A stretch of 64,000 nucleotides of DNA from Schistosoma haematobium (taxonomy: Eukaryota; Platyhelminthes; Trematoda; Strigeidida; Schistosomatidae), in assembly GCF_000699445.3 (NCBI RefSeq), contig NC_067200.1:19395003-19459002 (forward strand). Reading direction: 5' to 3'. Below the pieces are notes generated by a model. The model saw only the letters and a list, made by a program, of their open reading frames with translations, was not told the DNA's origin and searched no databases. Position 1 is the stretch's first letter, and each line of letters opens with the position of its first letter. Below, one piece after another: positions 1 through 12,179 of the stretch. Position numbers and translations under genes: made by a program.

Positions 1-844
1 AACTTGGGTTACGTAATAAGTGATTACAATTTGAAGAGTTCACATAATTACAGAGGATTAAGTGAGTAGATGTAAGTGATAGGGTGCTGGAATAAATCGA
101 TAACTAAATTTTAAAAAGTGAAATGAATTAATACGTAATCCATCTTATTACTTGTTCATTCCATGGATTATAATGAATTCATATTATTCTCTATCTATAT
201 TTGTTCTAGCGTCATATCGACTATTTATAAATACGGACACGGTTTATAAAGTAAAACACTGCATGTAGTTGCTACATTTATGTTTCAATAATTCATTAGT
301 TGAATAAAAATATCACTAGTCACTATGGACTACAGTTATCATAAACTTCTAAACCGGTTTCTCACATGATCTTCCATAATCACAAATTCCATAAGTTGTA
401 GACCGGCATAAACATCACAAAGCTTTGAGGACTTTAATGGATTCATCTAATTCTGAAAAAACAACAAATCAGTCGTGAAGTAAAGAATTAGACTTAGTTA
501 TCACTATCACATTCAATAAGTCAATCGAATAGAAGGTCACAGAATGTACCTATAAGTCTCTTATTTGCAAACAGCGCTAATCATTAGAGATTTGGATTTC
601 CGTTAATAAAAACTCATAGGTAATCTTCACAACACACAAATCAGTGTTATTTACAAATTGCTGTAGTTAGTATCATCACAACACACAAACGTCATCCGAC
701 TTATGAAGAAAATGTAATTGATTAATGTGGCATAAGGTAGATATGAATACTAGAAACTTGTGATTTAGCTTCCATTGCTCATTCATTTATTGATGTCATA
801 AATGTTGAGACATTTTATTTACTTATCTAATACAAAAAAATGTG
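1..844. other. No gene seen
   Basis: AT-rich sequence with no reading frame, splice pattern or repeat that I could assign. Confidence 0.5.
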
Positions 845-848
845 TAAT

Positions 849-1088
849 CCACTGGTTGAAGTCATGAGTCAATTGAAGCTAGACCACCATGGAAAACCTA
901 GAAGCACTGGACGACCGTTTCGTCCTAGTATGGGACTCCTCAGCAGTGCACATCCACGACCCTGCTCCCCGCGAGATTCAAACCCATGACCTATCAGTCT
1001 TGCGCTAGGCGCTTAACCAAGTAGACCACTGAGCCGGCCGGCATCCAATAGTGTTAATGTCTAGCTTCGACCAATCCACGAATATTGT
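849..1088 (-). repeat. SINE-A copy, tRNA-derived with hammerhead
   Basis: On the minus strand this reads a tRNA-like head (box A near TGGCTCAGTGG, box B near GGTTTGAATC), then GGTCGTGGATG-type linker, a hammerhead core, and a tail ending near TGGTCTAGCTTCAATTGAC. The same order recurs at about a dozen sites in the window. Family name SINE-A is mine. Confidence 0.85.
904..959 (-). ncRNA. Hammerhead ribozyme (SINE-A), core intact
   Basis: Read on the minus strand: stem I arms GCACTG and CAGTGC pair perfectly; core CTGAGGA; stem II GTCC/GGAC; core GAAA; then ACGGTCGT and the cleavage triplet GTC. All residues required by the hammerhead consensus CUGANGA...GAAA...UH are present. Stem III is at most two base pairs with a four-base loop, as in schistosome Smalpha hammerheads, so activity may need a dimer. 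Confidence 0.8.
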
Positions 1089-1574
1089 TTAATTATGATG
1101 ATACTTCTATAGAATGATGATCTTATGTGTAATTGTGTATGTGTATCACTTTGCTTTCTTACATGTACACAATGATGTTGTGTTTTAAATGAATGAATTA
1201 ATATTGAAGAAAAATTCGGTGTTTATCTTTTGAACATTGAATATTCATGTTCTTATATTGGTATGTAGATATGGTGTGGTATATGTCAGTTTATTCTCAT
1301 TAACTACAAAATAATCTACGCATATATTGAATACTGAATATAAAGTAAATGATATTTGCCATGTCAATCCTCATTTATCAATAAGAGGTTGTAGGGATTA
1401 TTGAATTTCATTTAAATCATGAAAGGATTTCTACAAGCTTTTACTGATAATTATTATGTTCTAATTAATGAGAGAAAATTTCTGAAGTTCTTTTGATAAG
1501 TCGTAATTGGTGGAGTTGGACTATGTTGTGTGTGATGTAGTTATCCACCAAAGACAATTGGAGATGGTCGTGCA

Positions 1575-1775
1575 ATATCCTGGATTGATTGAAGTTAAAC
1601 ATTAACATCTTTAGATGCTGAATCAGTGGTCCAGAGGTTTAACGTCCTCGAAAGATCAACGGCACTGAGTTCGAGTAACACGTGCGGGATTGTAGAAGCG
1701 CACTTCTGACGCGTCCTATACTAGGACGAAGCGTGCGTCCAGTGCTTTCAGGTTTTAAACAGTAGTGTAACTTGG
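1575..1775 (+). repeat. SINE-A copy, degenerate
   Basis: Plus-strand copy with the leader about gattgaagttaaacattaac, a tRNA-like block and a decayed hammerhead in which CTGAGGA reads CTGACGC and GAAAC reads GAAGC. These core changes should abolish cleavage. Confidence 0.7.
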
Positions 1776-2094
1776 ATCGGTTCTTGATATCAATGAAATT
1801 CTCATTTAATTTCTAATGATCTGTGTACAGCAATTTTCGATTATGGTTATTGCATGATAAAACAACAAATAATTAACAGTAAGATGTTTGAATTATACTG
1901 TGATTAGTATACACAATTGTATTTTGATCACTTATTGTTAGCATATATGTGTGCATCTGGTGTTAATCACCTTCATGTAGCCATGATCAGAATCTTGACT
2001 AATAACGATATAAACATCAGATATTTTAAACTAGTTCGTTGATGAGTGAAATAAATAGTTCAGTGCACAACACACTGGATATTTGAAGTAAAGA

Positions 2095-2225
2095 AGGTTT
2101 CTGGGTTGCAGTCTCAATATAAAAATCAATATTGCGATGCCGGTACACGTAGCTAACTAGCTATCCCTGAATAGAACGAAATGCGTGTATTGAGTTTTTC
2201 CGCTATCTACAATTCATCTGTTTTA
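2095..2225 (+). repeat. SINE-B (Smalpha-like) fragment, degenerate
   Basis: Contains GGTACACGTAGCTAACTAG followed by CTGAATAGAACGAAATGCG, a strongly diverged match to the SINE-B hammerhead block. The core is broken. Confidence 0.5.
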
Positions 2226-2914
2226 TTGAAATCACATTTTTATTTTGTCGGTTAACTGACAACACTTCGATTTCATTTCGGAGTGGGTAGGCGGTTTTGG
2301 GATTGAAAGTCACTAAGCAATGGATGATAATTGTCTTGTTGTAGTCAGAAACTTTTCAACAGAATACATCCACATTCAAATCCTTACTAGTGTTTATTTA
2401 TAATGACTACTATATACTCATTGAAAAAAATAGTCTTTGCAACTTCTTTAATCAAACTATAATAATTTCATGTCAATGAAGTAGTTCAATTGAGCTAAGA
2501 AGTTGTACGAAATCCTTAGTTAACCATAACAAGATTACCATCAATTAATAATCAACCAATACTAGTGTAATTGGTTATTTCTAAGAACATATCCAACCCT
2601 ATCCGTTGTCCGATGTGCATTATTGTGCGACCGTTGAAGGAAGCCAGTTTCAGTGGTATACGTGGTTTCGGATTCGATGGTTTCAGTCAATTTTCGACCC
2701 CTCAGTGACTGGAGATCATTTTGATAGAGCCGAGTTTCCACCATAGGCGAGCTGCTGTATAATTCAAAAAATAAGGATACACAAAGTGAGAATAAAAGAG
2801 AGTAGGTAATTGACGTAGTAGAAAAAAATAAGAATGAAAATGAATGTGAATTGCCAGAGTTTTAATCGAGGAGAGAATAGTATTTCCAGTAATTAATTTC
2901 ATTTTATTTATGTT

Positions 2915-3345
2915 TGGGCTGTGATACTGCCCGGGTGCTCAGACCGAAGCAGGTGGTTTTCTTAAGGTCTACACCTGAAGCCTTTGACCTAAAGGCCAAA
3001 TCTACAAAGCAGTGTAGCAATGTCAGGAGATGCAGTGCCATGGTAGCCGGTGACCAATGATTGGTTCATACGCCATTTGTTTCCTCAGGATACTGGAGTC
3101 CATGTACACCATTGGTTTGAAATCAGGGTTTTCCAAATCGCCTAGGTAGACTCTCCGTGTCCACCAACCTGGTTAAAGCGCCAGACATTCTCTTTTCATC
3201 CTCTCACTTTCGTAAACAACAGTAATGACGCGAAAAGGCAGTGAGTAGGACTTCCCTAGCAGTGGTTTTGTGCACGCGGTCATGTGAGAGCATTTCGAGA
3301 CGGGAGAGCTGACTCTCCCCAGTTTCGGCTGTACCAGGGCATGTA
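2915..3345 (-). repeat. Dispersed repeat family D
   Basis: About 430 bp, sharing many blocks with copies at 20271-20735, 47795-48300, 57150-57610 and 62535-63055 (for example TGATACTGCCCGGGTGC and GGACTTCCCTAGCAG). Polarity is taken from the AAATAAATAA tail of the 20 kb copy. Open frames inside differ between copies and are not conserved, so I read it as a non-coding retroposon or the 3' part of a LINE. Confidence 0.7.
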
Positions 3346-5120
3346 TGTATTACATAACTATATACAATTATATCTGTTTCTTTTCATTGGATGAATTTAA
3401 CCTTCAAAACATGACATTTTTATGCTTGCATTATGATTATTATCCTTTAGTGCCTAATGTATGTTGACTTAATTACGTTTTATGTTTTATACTACTTATA
3501 AGTATACAAAGTTTAAGCTCATTAATTCCTTTGAGTAATGATACTCCTTTTATTTTAGCATATCCTCAATGGCGTGTTCTCCTAAGTAATGCATTATTTG
3601 TCAAACCTTCAACATTGTATTTGTTGTAATCATCTTGTATCTTTGAGAAAGTTGAATATATATGTATATATCGCTTATTTTAATACGATCGACAAATGGA
3701 TTAACCGAACTATTTGGTGTTTTCATGATATTAATTCGTAAACAAATCTGAATTGTGTTAAGTGAAAACGAAGTCAGTAGGTAGAATAGGATGTTTACGT
3801 GTAACACTCATCTCTTTACAATACAGTCCTACAGAATATATGTATATACATGATGTTAGTCAATCAATATTGTGAATGAAGATTTTTTCTCATAATGAAC
3901 GCTGCTGTTTATATCTAAATCCTACGTTCCATCAGTTTTGAACCATCCTTGGTAGTCCTTCTTCTTCTTCCATCTCTAATGAATATGAATATAATTGAAA
4001 TGCTTTATTCTTTTATGTATATATATGCATCCAATCTATCTTGTTATTGTCAAGTACATATTTTTGTACTTCACTTCAAGACTTACTCTAAATGTATCAC
4101 AGCTGGTTGATACTACAATCCGATTTTGTTTGGTCAATGAAGAGAGTATGTTCCAGATTTGCGGTTTACAGTCTGATAGTTCATAGGGCATATTTGTTTG
4201 TTTGTTTTAGTCCACTGAATCTTTAAAAAGGAACTATTTCTATTTCTTTGAAATGTATATTTATAAAAGCTCTTTTTTCTTTATTTTTAGTTGCCTTAGG
4301 CTCTATACTTGGAATATGAATATTCCTTTAGGCCACTGTTCTTGTTGTCTATCGTCTAAGGCATAAGTAAGTTAAAGTTTTTTATTATATCTGTGTTTGT
4401 GTATTGATGTGGGATGTAACGCTGTATAATGGTTGATTTGTCAGTGTATATAGACATCAGTGGATATCTAGTATAATTCTTTAACATGAATTATTAACCG
4501 ACTCCATTTATTATTGATATATTTAATACGTGAATAATGTATACTGATTTTCCAACCTCTTTCTAGTCCTTCTACATAGAAATGTCATACAGTTATATCC
4601 TGTGGTTTATATATGACGGTAATATGTTAGGAGCTTCTAGGTCAGTAATCATCCAATCAAGATATGATGCATAATGCATAGTTTTTGCCGGACTTCCTGA
4701 AAAGATTCCATTAAATACTGACTGCAAGTAATATACTTTTTAGCCATTTCCTAGGTAGTGAGGAATTTCTACCAACTATTTCTGTGCCATTAAATATTCA
4801 TTTACTTTATCATAGTCAAATAAGACTATCATCATGAATAACAAAATTGACCAAACTATCAATAATATTGAGTAATTAGAAGAAAGAGGATTATTAATAT
4901 TCAAAGTAATCAAGAAGTTGCTATGTTGCGTAATATAAGAAACAAAGAAGGAATAGAATTTTACCGGATGGTCAATAGGATAGTAGTTACGTAAGAATCA
5001 AGAGATGAATGTTGAAAAGTTATAAGGCTCAAAAGCGATAGAAACAAAATTACGAAAATTTTAAAAAATAAAATAAAATAAAAATGGAAGAAGTATGAAA
5101 AATAGTTCTTCTGATGGAAA
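3346..5120. other. No gene seen
   Basis: AT-rich intergenic or intronic sequence. A splice-like block at 4291-4366 (acceptor TTTTAG, donor GTAAGT) has stops in all three frames. Confidence 0.45.
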
Positions 5121-5122
5121 TT

Positions 5123-6280
5123 TTATACTGAAGGCCAGGGTAGAGAAAGTGGTTGTACGAATTTCTTTTGGATGCAAAGGTCAGGTTTGTGAACATGGAT
5201 TGCGATGGCTTCCGCAATGTGCAAATGGCGCACTCGTAAACCATGTGGTAGATTTGATGGAATGTTGTAGATAACCTTAAAAGCTTTATTCACTTCGACT
5301 TGATGACCTGTGTCAACCAAGTGAGAGAGAATAGAACTTTTAATCACTTACACCTGTCCTTTGTTTAGCCATGTTGGATGATGTTCTGTAATGCGGTGAC
5401 GGATCTGTCGAATTGTACGCCCAATATAAATGGCTCCACAGGAGCAGTTGAAACGATAGATACACATAGATTTGGCGAATTCTGGCAGTCTGTCTTTAAT
5501 GGATGTTCTTATTTTCGGGTGGTTGTAGTAGATGACATTTAATTTGGCAGCATTAAATGTTTTTTGTACAGCTCTTCTTAGTTTCTGAGTCATGACTTCT
5601 TCAATGGTGTCATTTATGAATTGTAGTTTTATGAATAATACCATCTTGGGGACAGTGGGTATTTTTGTCCTTGTTTTCGTCTCCGTCATATGTTTTTCGA
5701 TGAATTTCATTGGGTACCCATTCAGACTGAGTAGGTTCCGAATATTGTTCAATTCATCTTCAATAGTGTCTTCAGAACAGATCATTCTAGCACGATGTGT
5801 CAAGATCTTTCTCAAGTTCCTTTTGTGTCTGATTGGAACTGCACTGTGGAAATGAGTGTATTGACCAGCTGCTGACTTTCTGTGTACCCTTCTTTTTATA
5901 GTTCCGTCTGTTCTTCTAGTTAGTTGGACATCTAGAAAAGATATGCTATTATTCTGTTCATCTTCTGATGTAAAGTTAATTGATGAATGAACGTTATTAA
6001 ATATATTAAGTAAATTGTGCTTATCATTTTCTTTTTCTAATACTATGAAGGTATCATCTATGTAGCGATAATAAGTTGGTAAATGGGTAATTGTACTTTT
6101 AAGTGGTCCATTTTCCAGTTTTGCAAGGAAAATATTAGCCAGTAGAGGGCCCAATGGTGATCCCATGGCGACTCCATCTAGTTGTCTATAGTATTCATTG
6201 TCAATTCTGAATTGGACGTTCATAGTGCATCTAAGAATTAACTGTTTTATCGCGCATGCAGGAATCGGGGTTTCTATGCG
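5123..6280 (-). pseudogene. Penelope-like element, RT plus GIY-YIG, 5'-truncated
   Basis: Minus-strand frame from 6280 down to a stop at 5123. In order it shows the reverse transcriptase block DGVAMGSPLGPLLANIF, the catalytic motif YRYIDDTF, the block SFLDVQL, then the GIY-YIG-type block CSCGAIYIGRT at about residue 265 and the conserved end LCIQKKF...PLSLPWP. This RT followed by GIY-YIG is the diagnostic order of Penelope-like elements, which reverse-transcribe at nicked DNA. The frame is 5'-truncated, lacking the upstream RT motifs, and is interrupted by one in-frame TAA at 5348-5350 inside the nuclease domain, after LNKGQV; the same frame resumes at once. The copy is therefore dead on arrival. 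It is related to, but clearly diverged from, the copy at 30.7 kb. Confidence 0.9.
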
Positions 6281-6856
6281 TCAATAATATGACTGTTGGT
6301 AAGCAAAGCACAAATGTTGTAGGATACAGCTGAAGAAGTAAGTGGGGATTTGATGAAAAAGCAGTACGAAAAATAACAGAGATCATAAAGATTGGCGGCA
6401 CTGCAGTCAATTTCATGTCATGACGCTTGATGTCTATAACCATTAGTTACGGTTGTCTTATTGACCCTAAGTAAGCTTTATTCAGCTGAAAACTGACTGA
6501 TTGTTAAGTAGGAGCCAACATCGCATTTGTGCAATCTTGTAATGTTGATGGAGTTGGTTTAAATCCCTTAAGTAATATCACTTTCCTACAAAGATTACGT
6601 ATATACCTTACTGGCGAGTGTCATATAACACGTAACCCCTAGGTCAAAGAAGATTTCCCATTGACTGTCTTCAACTAACTCGAACAGTCACCGCCTAGTA
6701 ACACAACTCAAATCAATAATCGCTAATAAATTACTCGATTGATATCACGTATTAAATTAATCGTCTCTACTTCATTCCCAATCTGTTTTTGTATGCACAT
6801 TATACTTTTAAATATAGAATCGTTTAGATTATCCTTCATTGTATTTTTCTTTTCAG
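6281..6856. other. Probable intron, ends in a good 3' splice site
   Basis: No repeat recognised. The last 20 bases are a pyrimidine tract ending TTTTCTTTTCAG at 6856, which defines the following exon. Confidence 0.5.
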
Positions 6857-8516
6857 ATTATTTGAACATTATCCTAGAAACTATTGATCTAGCTGTAATT
6901 CCATTGTCGAATCGTCTTGGTTCCTGTTCATTGGGAACATTTAGTAGATCTAAAGATACTTTATTATTTCCAACATGTAAAAAATCTCTCATGTGATTTC
7001 ATAATAATAGTGCCAACAACAACAACAACAACAACAACCATAATCACACAATTTTCACCAATGGAAATCTCTTCATATCTTATCCACATTTATTGAGTCA
7101 TAATACAATCAATGAAAGTCTCCCAGATTTTTCGAATACAGCACAACAACAACAAACATTTTCACTTCATTCATCAACTGTTTCGGGTGTGAATAGAAAA
7201 CCGTCAAATATTGACTTTATTACAGATGGTCATTTATTGCCATGGCGTAATTCTTTTATGGAAAGAAATAAAAAAGGAACTCTTACTGCTATTTCAGCAT
7301 TAACATTGGTACCAAATACACTGAGTTCAGATCGTCAACAGATTATGAACTCAATACCATGGCTACGGACAAATTCCACATCTCATAATAGCAGTAATAA
7401 TGGTTTTCCCTCTGCCTTTAATCATATTACTAATCATATTAATAAGAATAATGACCATTCAAGATTTGGAGCATCTAGTGCAACAATTCTATTTTCCTCA
7501 TTGAATCCACCGAATGGTATGCCACGTTCATGGTGGTTACCATGGCGTAGAAGTATGCGAAAAAAACGTCGATTATATACACACTTACAAAGACGTCAGG
7601 AAATTCAATCATTATCTCAACGTGGTCTTTTATAATCATCTGGTAGTTTCTTAAGGAAATCCACTCCACAATTACCAACTAATCGTCATTTAATGACATC
7701 ATCAAATAATAGTGGGCTATTGGTCAATGACAATGTTTCAAGATTTGGTACAACTGCTGAATCATCATTACCTGCAATACCTATATCATCATCACCATCA
7801 TCAACATCATCGTTATCAAACAAGGAAGAATTGATTCATCAACATCCATACTCAAATCATATTTTTTTAAGATCGGAAAGATCTGGCAGTGAAAGAACAC
7901 GACAAAGTACAAAGACGTTGATCACGACAACAGACAATGGTAGTAATTCTGGGATACGCAAATGATGATCAAGCGAATTCACCAATTTATACAAAGTATC
8001 CTATGAATTTGCCAAATAATAATAATAATAGTAATAGAGACAGTACATCACCGTCTATTTATCCCAAGACTAATTCAAATATACAATCTATTTCATGGAT
8101 CAATGTGAATGATAATGATTTACCATGGAAATTTACACTACCAAGTAGAAATAGTTTTAGTAATGGTATTCGACGACTGTCATCATTTTTTCGTAGTTTT
8201 AATCAAAGTAACGGATCATTTACACCACCAAGATATCATAATAACAATAATAGTAATAGTTATAGATTATCTTATAAAAAATCATCTTTAAGGTCTTCAT
8301 CATTCAATACATCACGTACAGAGATGATGCCATCAATGCCAGTATTACCTACATTTCATTATTTGACTACATCAAATAATAATAACAGTAATAGTGGTAA
8401 TATTGTACCATTGACCAGTCATTATCCGGTCAATAAACAACATTTTGATTCATTTCGATTAAATGGTCGTCATGTTACTCATCCGTTGATGCAACCAGCT
8501 TTGCAATCAATGTCAG
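6857..8516 (+). pseudogene. Asn/Ser-rich protein, large exon with stops and frameshift
   Basis: I do not recognise the protein. The exon opens after TTTTCTTTTCAG in phase 1 (frame GAT TAT TTG) and runs about 1.66 kb to CAG|GTAGGT at 8516, also phase 1. It encodes low-complexity Asn, Ser and His stretches (a CAA/AAC run near 7020, SSSPSSTSSLSN at about 7770-7815, NNNNNSNRDS near 8015) between basic patches such as RRSMRKKRRLYTHLQRR (about 7543). The frame is interrupted by TGA at 6994-6996 and TAA at 7633-7635, each one C-to-T change from CGA or CAA, and by a one-base gain in TCTGGGATAC near 7950, after which frame 2 continues as YANDDQANSPIY. Coding character resumes after each break, which argues for a recently lost gene or for consensus errors rather than chance. 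The exon joins in phase to 9474-9982. The 5' exons were not found. Confidence 0.7.
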
Positions 8517-9473
8517 GTAGGTAAAATAGTTTTCCTTAATATTTTCGGTTAAAATTTTTCACTACTTGCAAATAGTCATATAATGACTATTGTAGTTAGC
8601 CGCCTGCTGCGAGATCTGAATATCTTGGCTTTAACTTTCAATTGGATCATGGATGCACACTACTGAGGAGTTACATATTAGGATGAAATTACTGTTCAAT
8701 ACTCTCTACTTCCTAATGATTATCTCATCGAAATGGTGTTGAATTGTTTGCTTTCCCAAGAGGAGCAATTGGAATTGAATGGGGTGAAATGACCCAGGAA
8801 GTGTAAGTGATATGCACTCAACTTCCTTAATTGGTAAATCACATGTTAATGGTCGCATAAAGTTTGTCAAAGGTGAATACTTAGGTTTTATGAGGCCGAA
8901 AATATGGCGCATATTCTTAGCCAGCAGTATTTCTAAAACAGGTTAAAAACAACTGGTGGTTATTATCATAACATTAACAATCATTGGAACTGATTAATTA
9001 GATTAAGAAAAAGCAATAGCAACGAGTCAGTAACGAAATAAACAATCAGTCAGTGTGTTTGTTTAAGAGCCATATTGTATAGTTCATCTCAAATTAGAAG
9101 GATTTAACTGAAGCCTTACAGTACGTTTGAAGTAGTTCACATTATTCTGTCAAGGATATGTGCACTGTAGAGACGCCCCAGTTCTCTTTAGGATAACTAC
9201 CATTAATTCATATCGTTTATGAATTGAAGTTGATTAGGCGCTCAACGCAAGACCTCAGGCTCCTGAGATGCTATAGCCTCATTGTTTAGTTGTCACATAT
9301 AAAAAAGAAACATCTGCCTCTCCAGTGTTTCCTTGTTTTCATTGAATGTTTTACTCAGGTCAGTACTTCTCTTAAACTACAAAATTCGGTCATTTTCTTG
9401 TTTTCAGAACAAGCACAAGTTATATCTTTTCATTTTATGTTTCATCTCTCTTCTCTCTTCATTCCACTAACAG
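8517..9473 (+). other. Intron of the Asn/Ser-rich gene
   Basis: Starts GTAGGT and ends CACTAACAG. No repeat family recognised inside. Confidence 0.6.
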
Positions 9474-9982
9474 AATCGAATGATTTACACAGAAAACATA
9501 ATTATATCGACGACAATATATGGAGTACTCAAACAGTAAAACCATCTTTAATCCATCAAGATGCTTATCAACATCAAAATCATCATAGAAGTTGAGATGA
9601 ACACACTACCATCAATGAAATGTTATCACGTAACACAACAAAAACTAGTTTACAAGGAAGTAGTCGAATAGATTCTTTACTATCCACAGAATTGATTGAT
9701 TTATGCAACAATAACAATGGGGGTAGTAGTAGTAATAATAATAATATTGCTGTAAAGAATGATCCATTGGCTAAATTAGATTCTACTTCAGTGACAGTAA
9801 AACAAACGGTACCATATCTAACAACTGATCCGTATTTGGAACCTGTTTCATTGAAACGAAGACAACAACAAGAAAAACAACCGGATAATTTGATAGTAAC
9901 AAAGAAAATCAATCTCATTGATCATTATAATGATATGGATCTCGATACAGCAGTGAATAAGAATGGTGATTTATTCAAATGA
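9474..9982 (+). pseudogene. Terminal exon of the Asn/Ser-rich gene
   Basis: The acceptor is CATTCCACTAACAG, with the exon starting at 9474. The final G of the exon at 8516 plus AA gives GAA, and the frame continues ESNDLHRKHNYID, so the two exons join without a shift. The frame carries one in-frame TGA at 9593-9595 (again CGA to TGA would explain it, with HHRS before and DEHTTINEM after) and then runs 120 residues from ATG 9620 to a TGA at 9980. It has Asn/Ser runs (NNNNGGSSSNNNN) and a Gln/Lys patch (KRRQQQEKQ). No domain recognised. If the stop at 9593 is real, the product would lose its last 128 or so residues. Confidence 0.65.
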
Positions 9983-10364
9983 AATAGTAAGTTGCATAAG
10001 ATGATGTTCAAAATAGAAATGACAGTATACTCTTAACGTATATGAATAATGTACGGAAGATTTTGTTGAGATTGTACAATTTTTTTTGGCTTCCATCATG
10101 GAATAGACGATTAATGCAAAGTACAAAGAATACTGATATAACTGTTTCATCCTGAATTTAGACTACTGAATAATTGCGAACCAACATGATACGACGATAT
10201 TCGATTTGATCTCCAGAATACTCATGATCGAATATTGTTGAAAGGCTTTAAGATAAAATGGCTATCAAGTATTTGCTCGTTTTTAATGGGTGCTTAGTAG
10301 AAACGTCATTCTGTGATATAAACTAGTCATTGATATTAGCGATTGTTTAGCGCGTTAGTTTTCT

Positions 10365-10445
10365 ACTGGATAAGGTCGCTAACCCCATTCTCAACCCTCC
10401 TTCTTTATGACGGCTTGAGACTGGAGGGATTCCAGGCGTAGTCAG
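10365..10445 (-). repeat. RTE-like LINE 5' fragment
   Basis: The minus strand reads ATGGGGTTAGCGACC-type sequence and CCAGTAGAAAACTAACG. It matches the block at 12635-12735, which is continuous with RTE endonuclease coding sequence. Confidence 0.5.
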
Positions 10446-10809
10446 TCATTGATATTAGTTAGATAAAACAATTTATTGCTCATACAAATTAAAAAAACGT
10501 CGAGTTATTTAATTCCAAGTTTGCAACGCGTATGTGAGCATAATCCTTAGTCGAATCAAAATTCATTCGCCTAAAACTGAATCAACCATGATAGCCTTTA
10601 GAGTACTGAACTTATGTTATTTGATTTTTGTTGTATACAGTTAGTATCGTGAAGTGTTGTTTTAGGTTGATGTCTTGAAAAACTGACTCTTTAGTGGTTA
10701 CCGCAGTTATAAACCTATGGAATTCAGTCGACAGTTTCTAAACCTCAAAATGAATTGGTAAATTTGCAAACTGAAATACATCTTTTATTAATGCTGTAGA
10801 AGTGAAATA

Positions 10810-10975
10810 CGGTTGGGCTCAGTATTTGTGGTCTAGAGGTTAGACGTTCGCGCGCGAGATCGAAGGTTCTGAACCACAGTCCTGAGCGTAGGATCGTAAA
10901 TATTCTCTGATGTATAGTTTCATACTAGGACGAAATGGCCATCTAATGCTTTCAGGTTTTCAATGGTTGTCCAAC
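10810..10975 (+). repeat. SINE-A copy, degenerate
   Basis: Contains GTGGTCTAGAGGTTAGACG, TTCGCGCGCGAGATCGAAGG and CATACTAGGACGAAATGGCC. The CTGAGGA half of the hammerhead is lost. Confidence 0.7.
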
Positions 10976-11214
10976 AATCGTCATCGATTCATGATTTGAA
11001 TTTAACTCAGTTGAAAATGTAGTACACAAGTTAATTCTTCTTACTTTTCATTCACTTATCGTCAATACTAAATCTCAACAGCGTATGGTTTTACATAATA
11101 TGTAAGATATTTTTATTTCAAGTCATTGAATGACAACTGTTAGTTAGATTATAAAATTATAATGAATTACCTAATGTTAATAAAATCTGAATCATTTGGT
11201 AGTGATAAATGTCA

Positions 11215-11490
11215 TAGATAGAATTCGATCTGCACTAAGGAGGACCTAATCCACTTCACCTTGATAACTTACCAACCAGTAATCAATCAATTGTGAAAGA
11301 GGAGGATTAGTTACGACCTGGATAACGCAGTGACTGCGAAGCTGGGTGACACGGGATGTAGTCGGTCAGGGAGCATCAGTCCCGTGAAGATTACAGGTAC
11401 ACCTTGTTGACGAGCGCCCACATAGCATGAAACTTGGGTCCAGGGTTCACTGTCGACTAACTGTAACCACCACCTCATATACCTAGTTTC
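11215..11490 (+). repeat. SINE-C, unit end plus unit start, decayed hammerhead
   Basis: Begins with a unit end (GAATTCGATCTGCACTAAGG), crosses the junction TAATCAATCAATTGTG near 11290, then reads a new tRNA-like block (GGATAACGCAGTGACTGCG) and a hammerhead at 11402-11445, where CTGACGA is changed to TTGACGA and stem II is mispaired. The unit-end/unit-start order is shared with 29.8 kb and 53.9 kb. Confidence 0.75.
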
Positions 11491-11694
11491 TTTTTTCAAT
11501 TGTATAAGCACATCTGCGGTAGCTGTTAAACGTTAAGATCTTTGACTATTTTGTCGTTTCACACGTTATCGAATGTCCCAATATACAGTCGTGTTTTATT
11601 TAAATACATTATAGAATTAGAATGAAATTACAGAGTTTGATGATTAGTAAGTTGTTCAGTAAAGACAAACTGTATAAATCTTAGACTAATTCAA

Positions 11695-11900
11695 GTTAAT
11701 AGAAAGATGCCGCTTATTACAGTGCAATTAATACATCCAGCTGACGGGTCCCATGATTCGACGGAACGTGTGTCATGGATTGCACTACTAGACACCACCC
11801 ATCTCCACTTATCATGCTTGTGACTTCCTGGCAATATTGAGGCTATCCTCACAGACAGGATAAACATATGCCAATAAGACAGATAGATCAATCACAATCC
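11695..11900 (+). repeat. SINE-B (Smalpha-like) copy, decayed hammerhead
   Basis: TACATCCAGCTGACGGGTCC is followed by GACGGAACGTGTGTC and the family tail (CTTGTGACTTCCTGGCAATA). A9 of CTGACGA and one of the GAAA residues are changed, so cleavage is not expected. Confidence 0.75.
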
Positions 11901-12179
11901 TCAACATTATTGAGGGGATTCCAACAACCTATACGAAAACGGAATTAATATAACTGTAGTTATCTATTTAGTTTAATCCACAACTAATCAGTTTAGGTAT
12001 TATATTAGGAAAACCATTCAATCGATCAACTTTCAAAATCCATGTGAATAACAAATTTCATCAGATAACAGTTTTTGTCAATGTATAGAAGGAAATCGTT
12101 TAGTTGTTACAACGAAAGTATCCTATATTCTTGTTATCATCAGCGATGATGATGATGATCATGATGAATCCGTAAATTG

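Noticed and set aside
4291..4366. 76-nt block between TTTTTAG and GTAAGT
   Set aside because: Stops in all three frames; at most an untranslated exon.
7475..7678. Minus-strand frame opposite the Asn/Ser-rich exon
   Set aside because: Shadow of the plus-strand exon in a low-complexity stretch.
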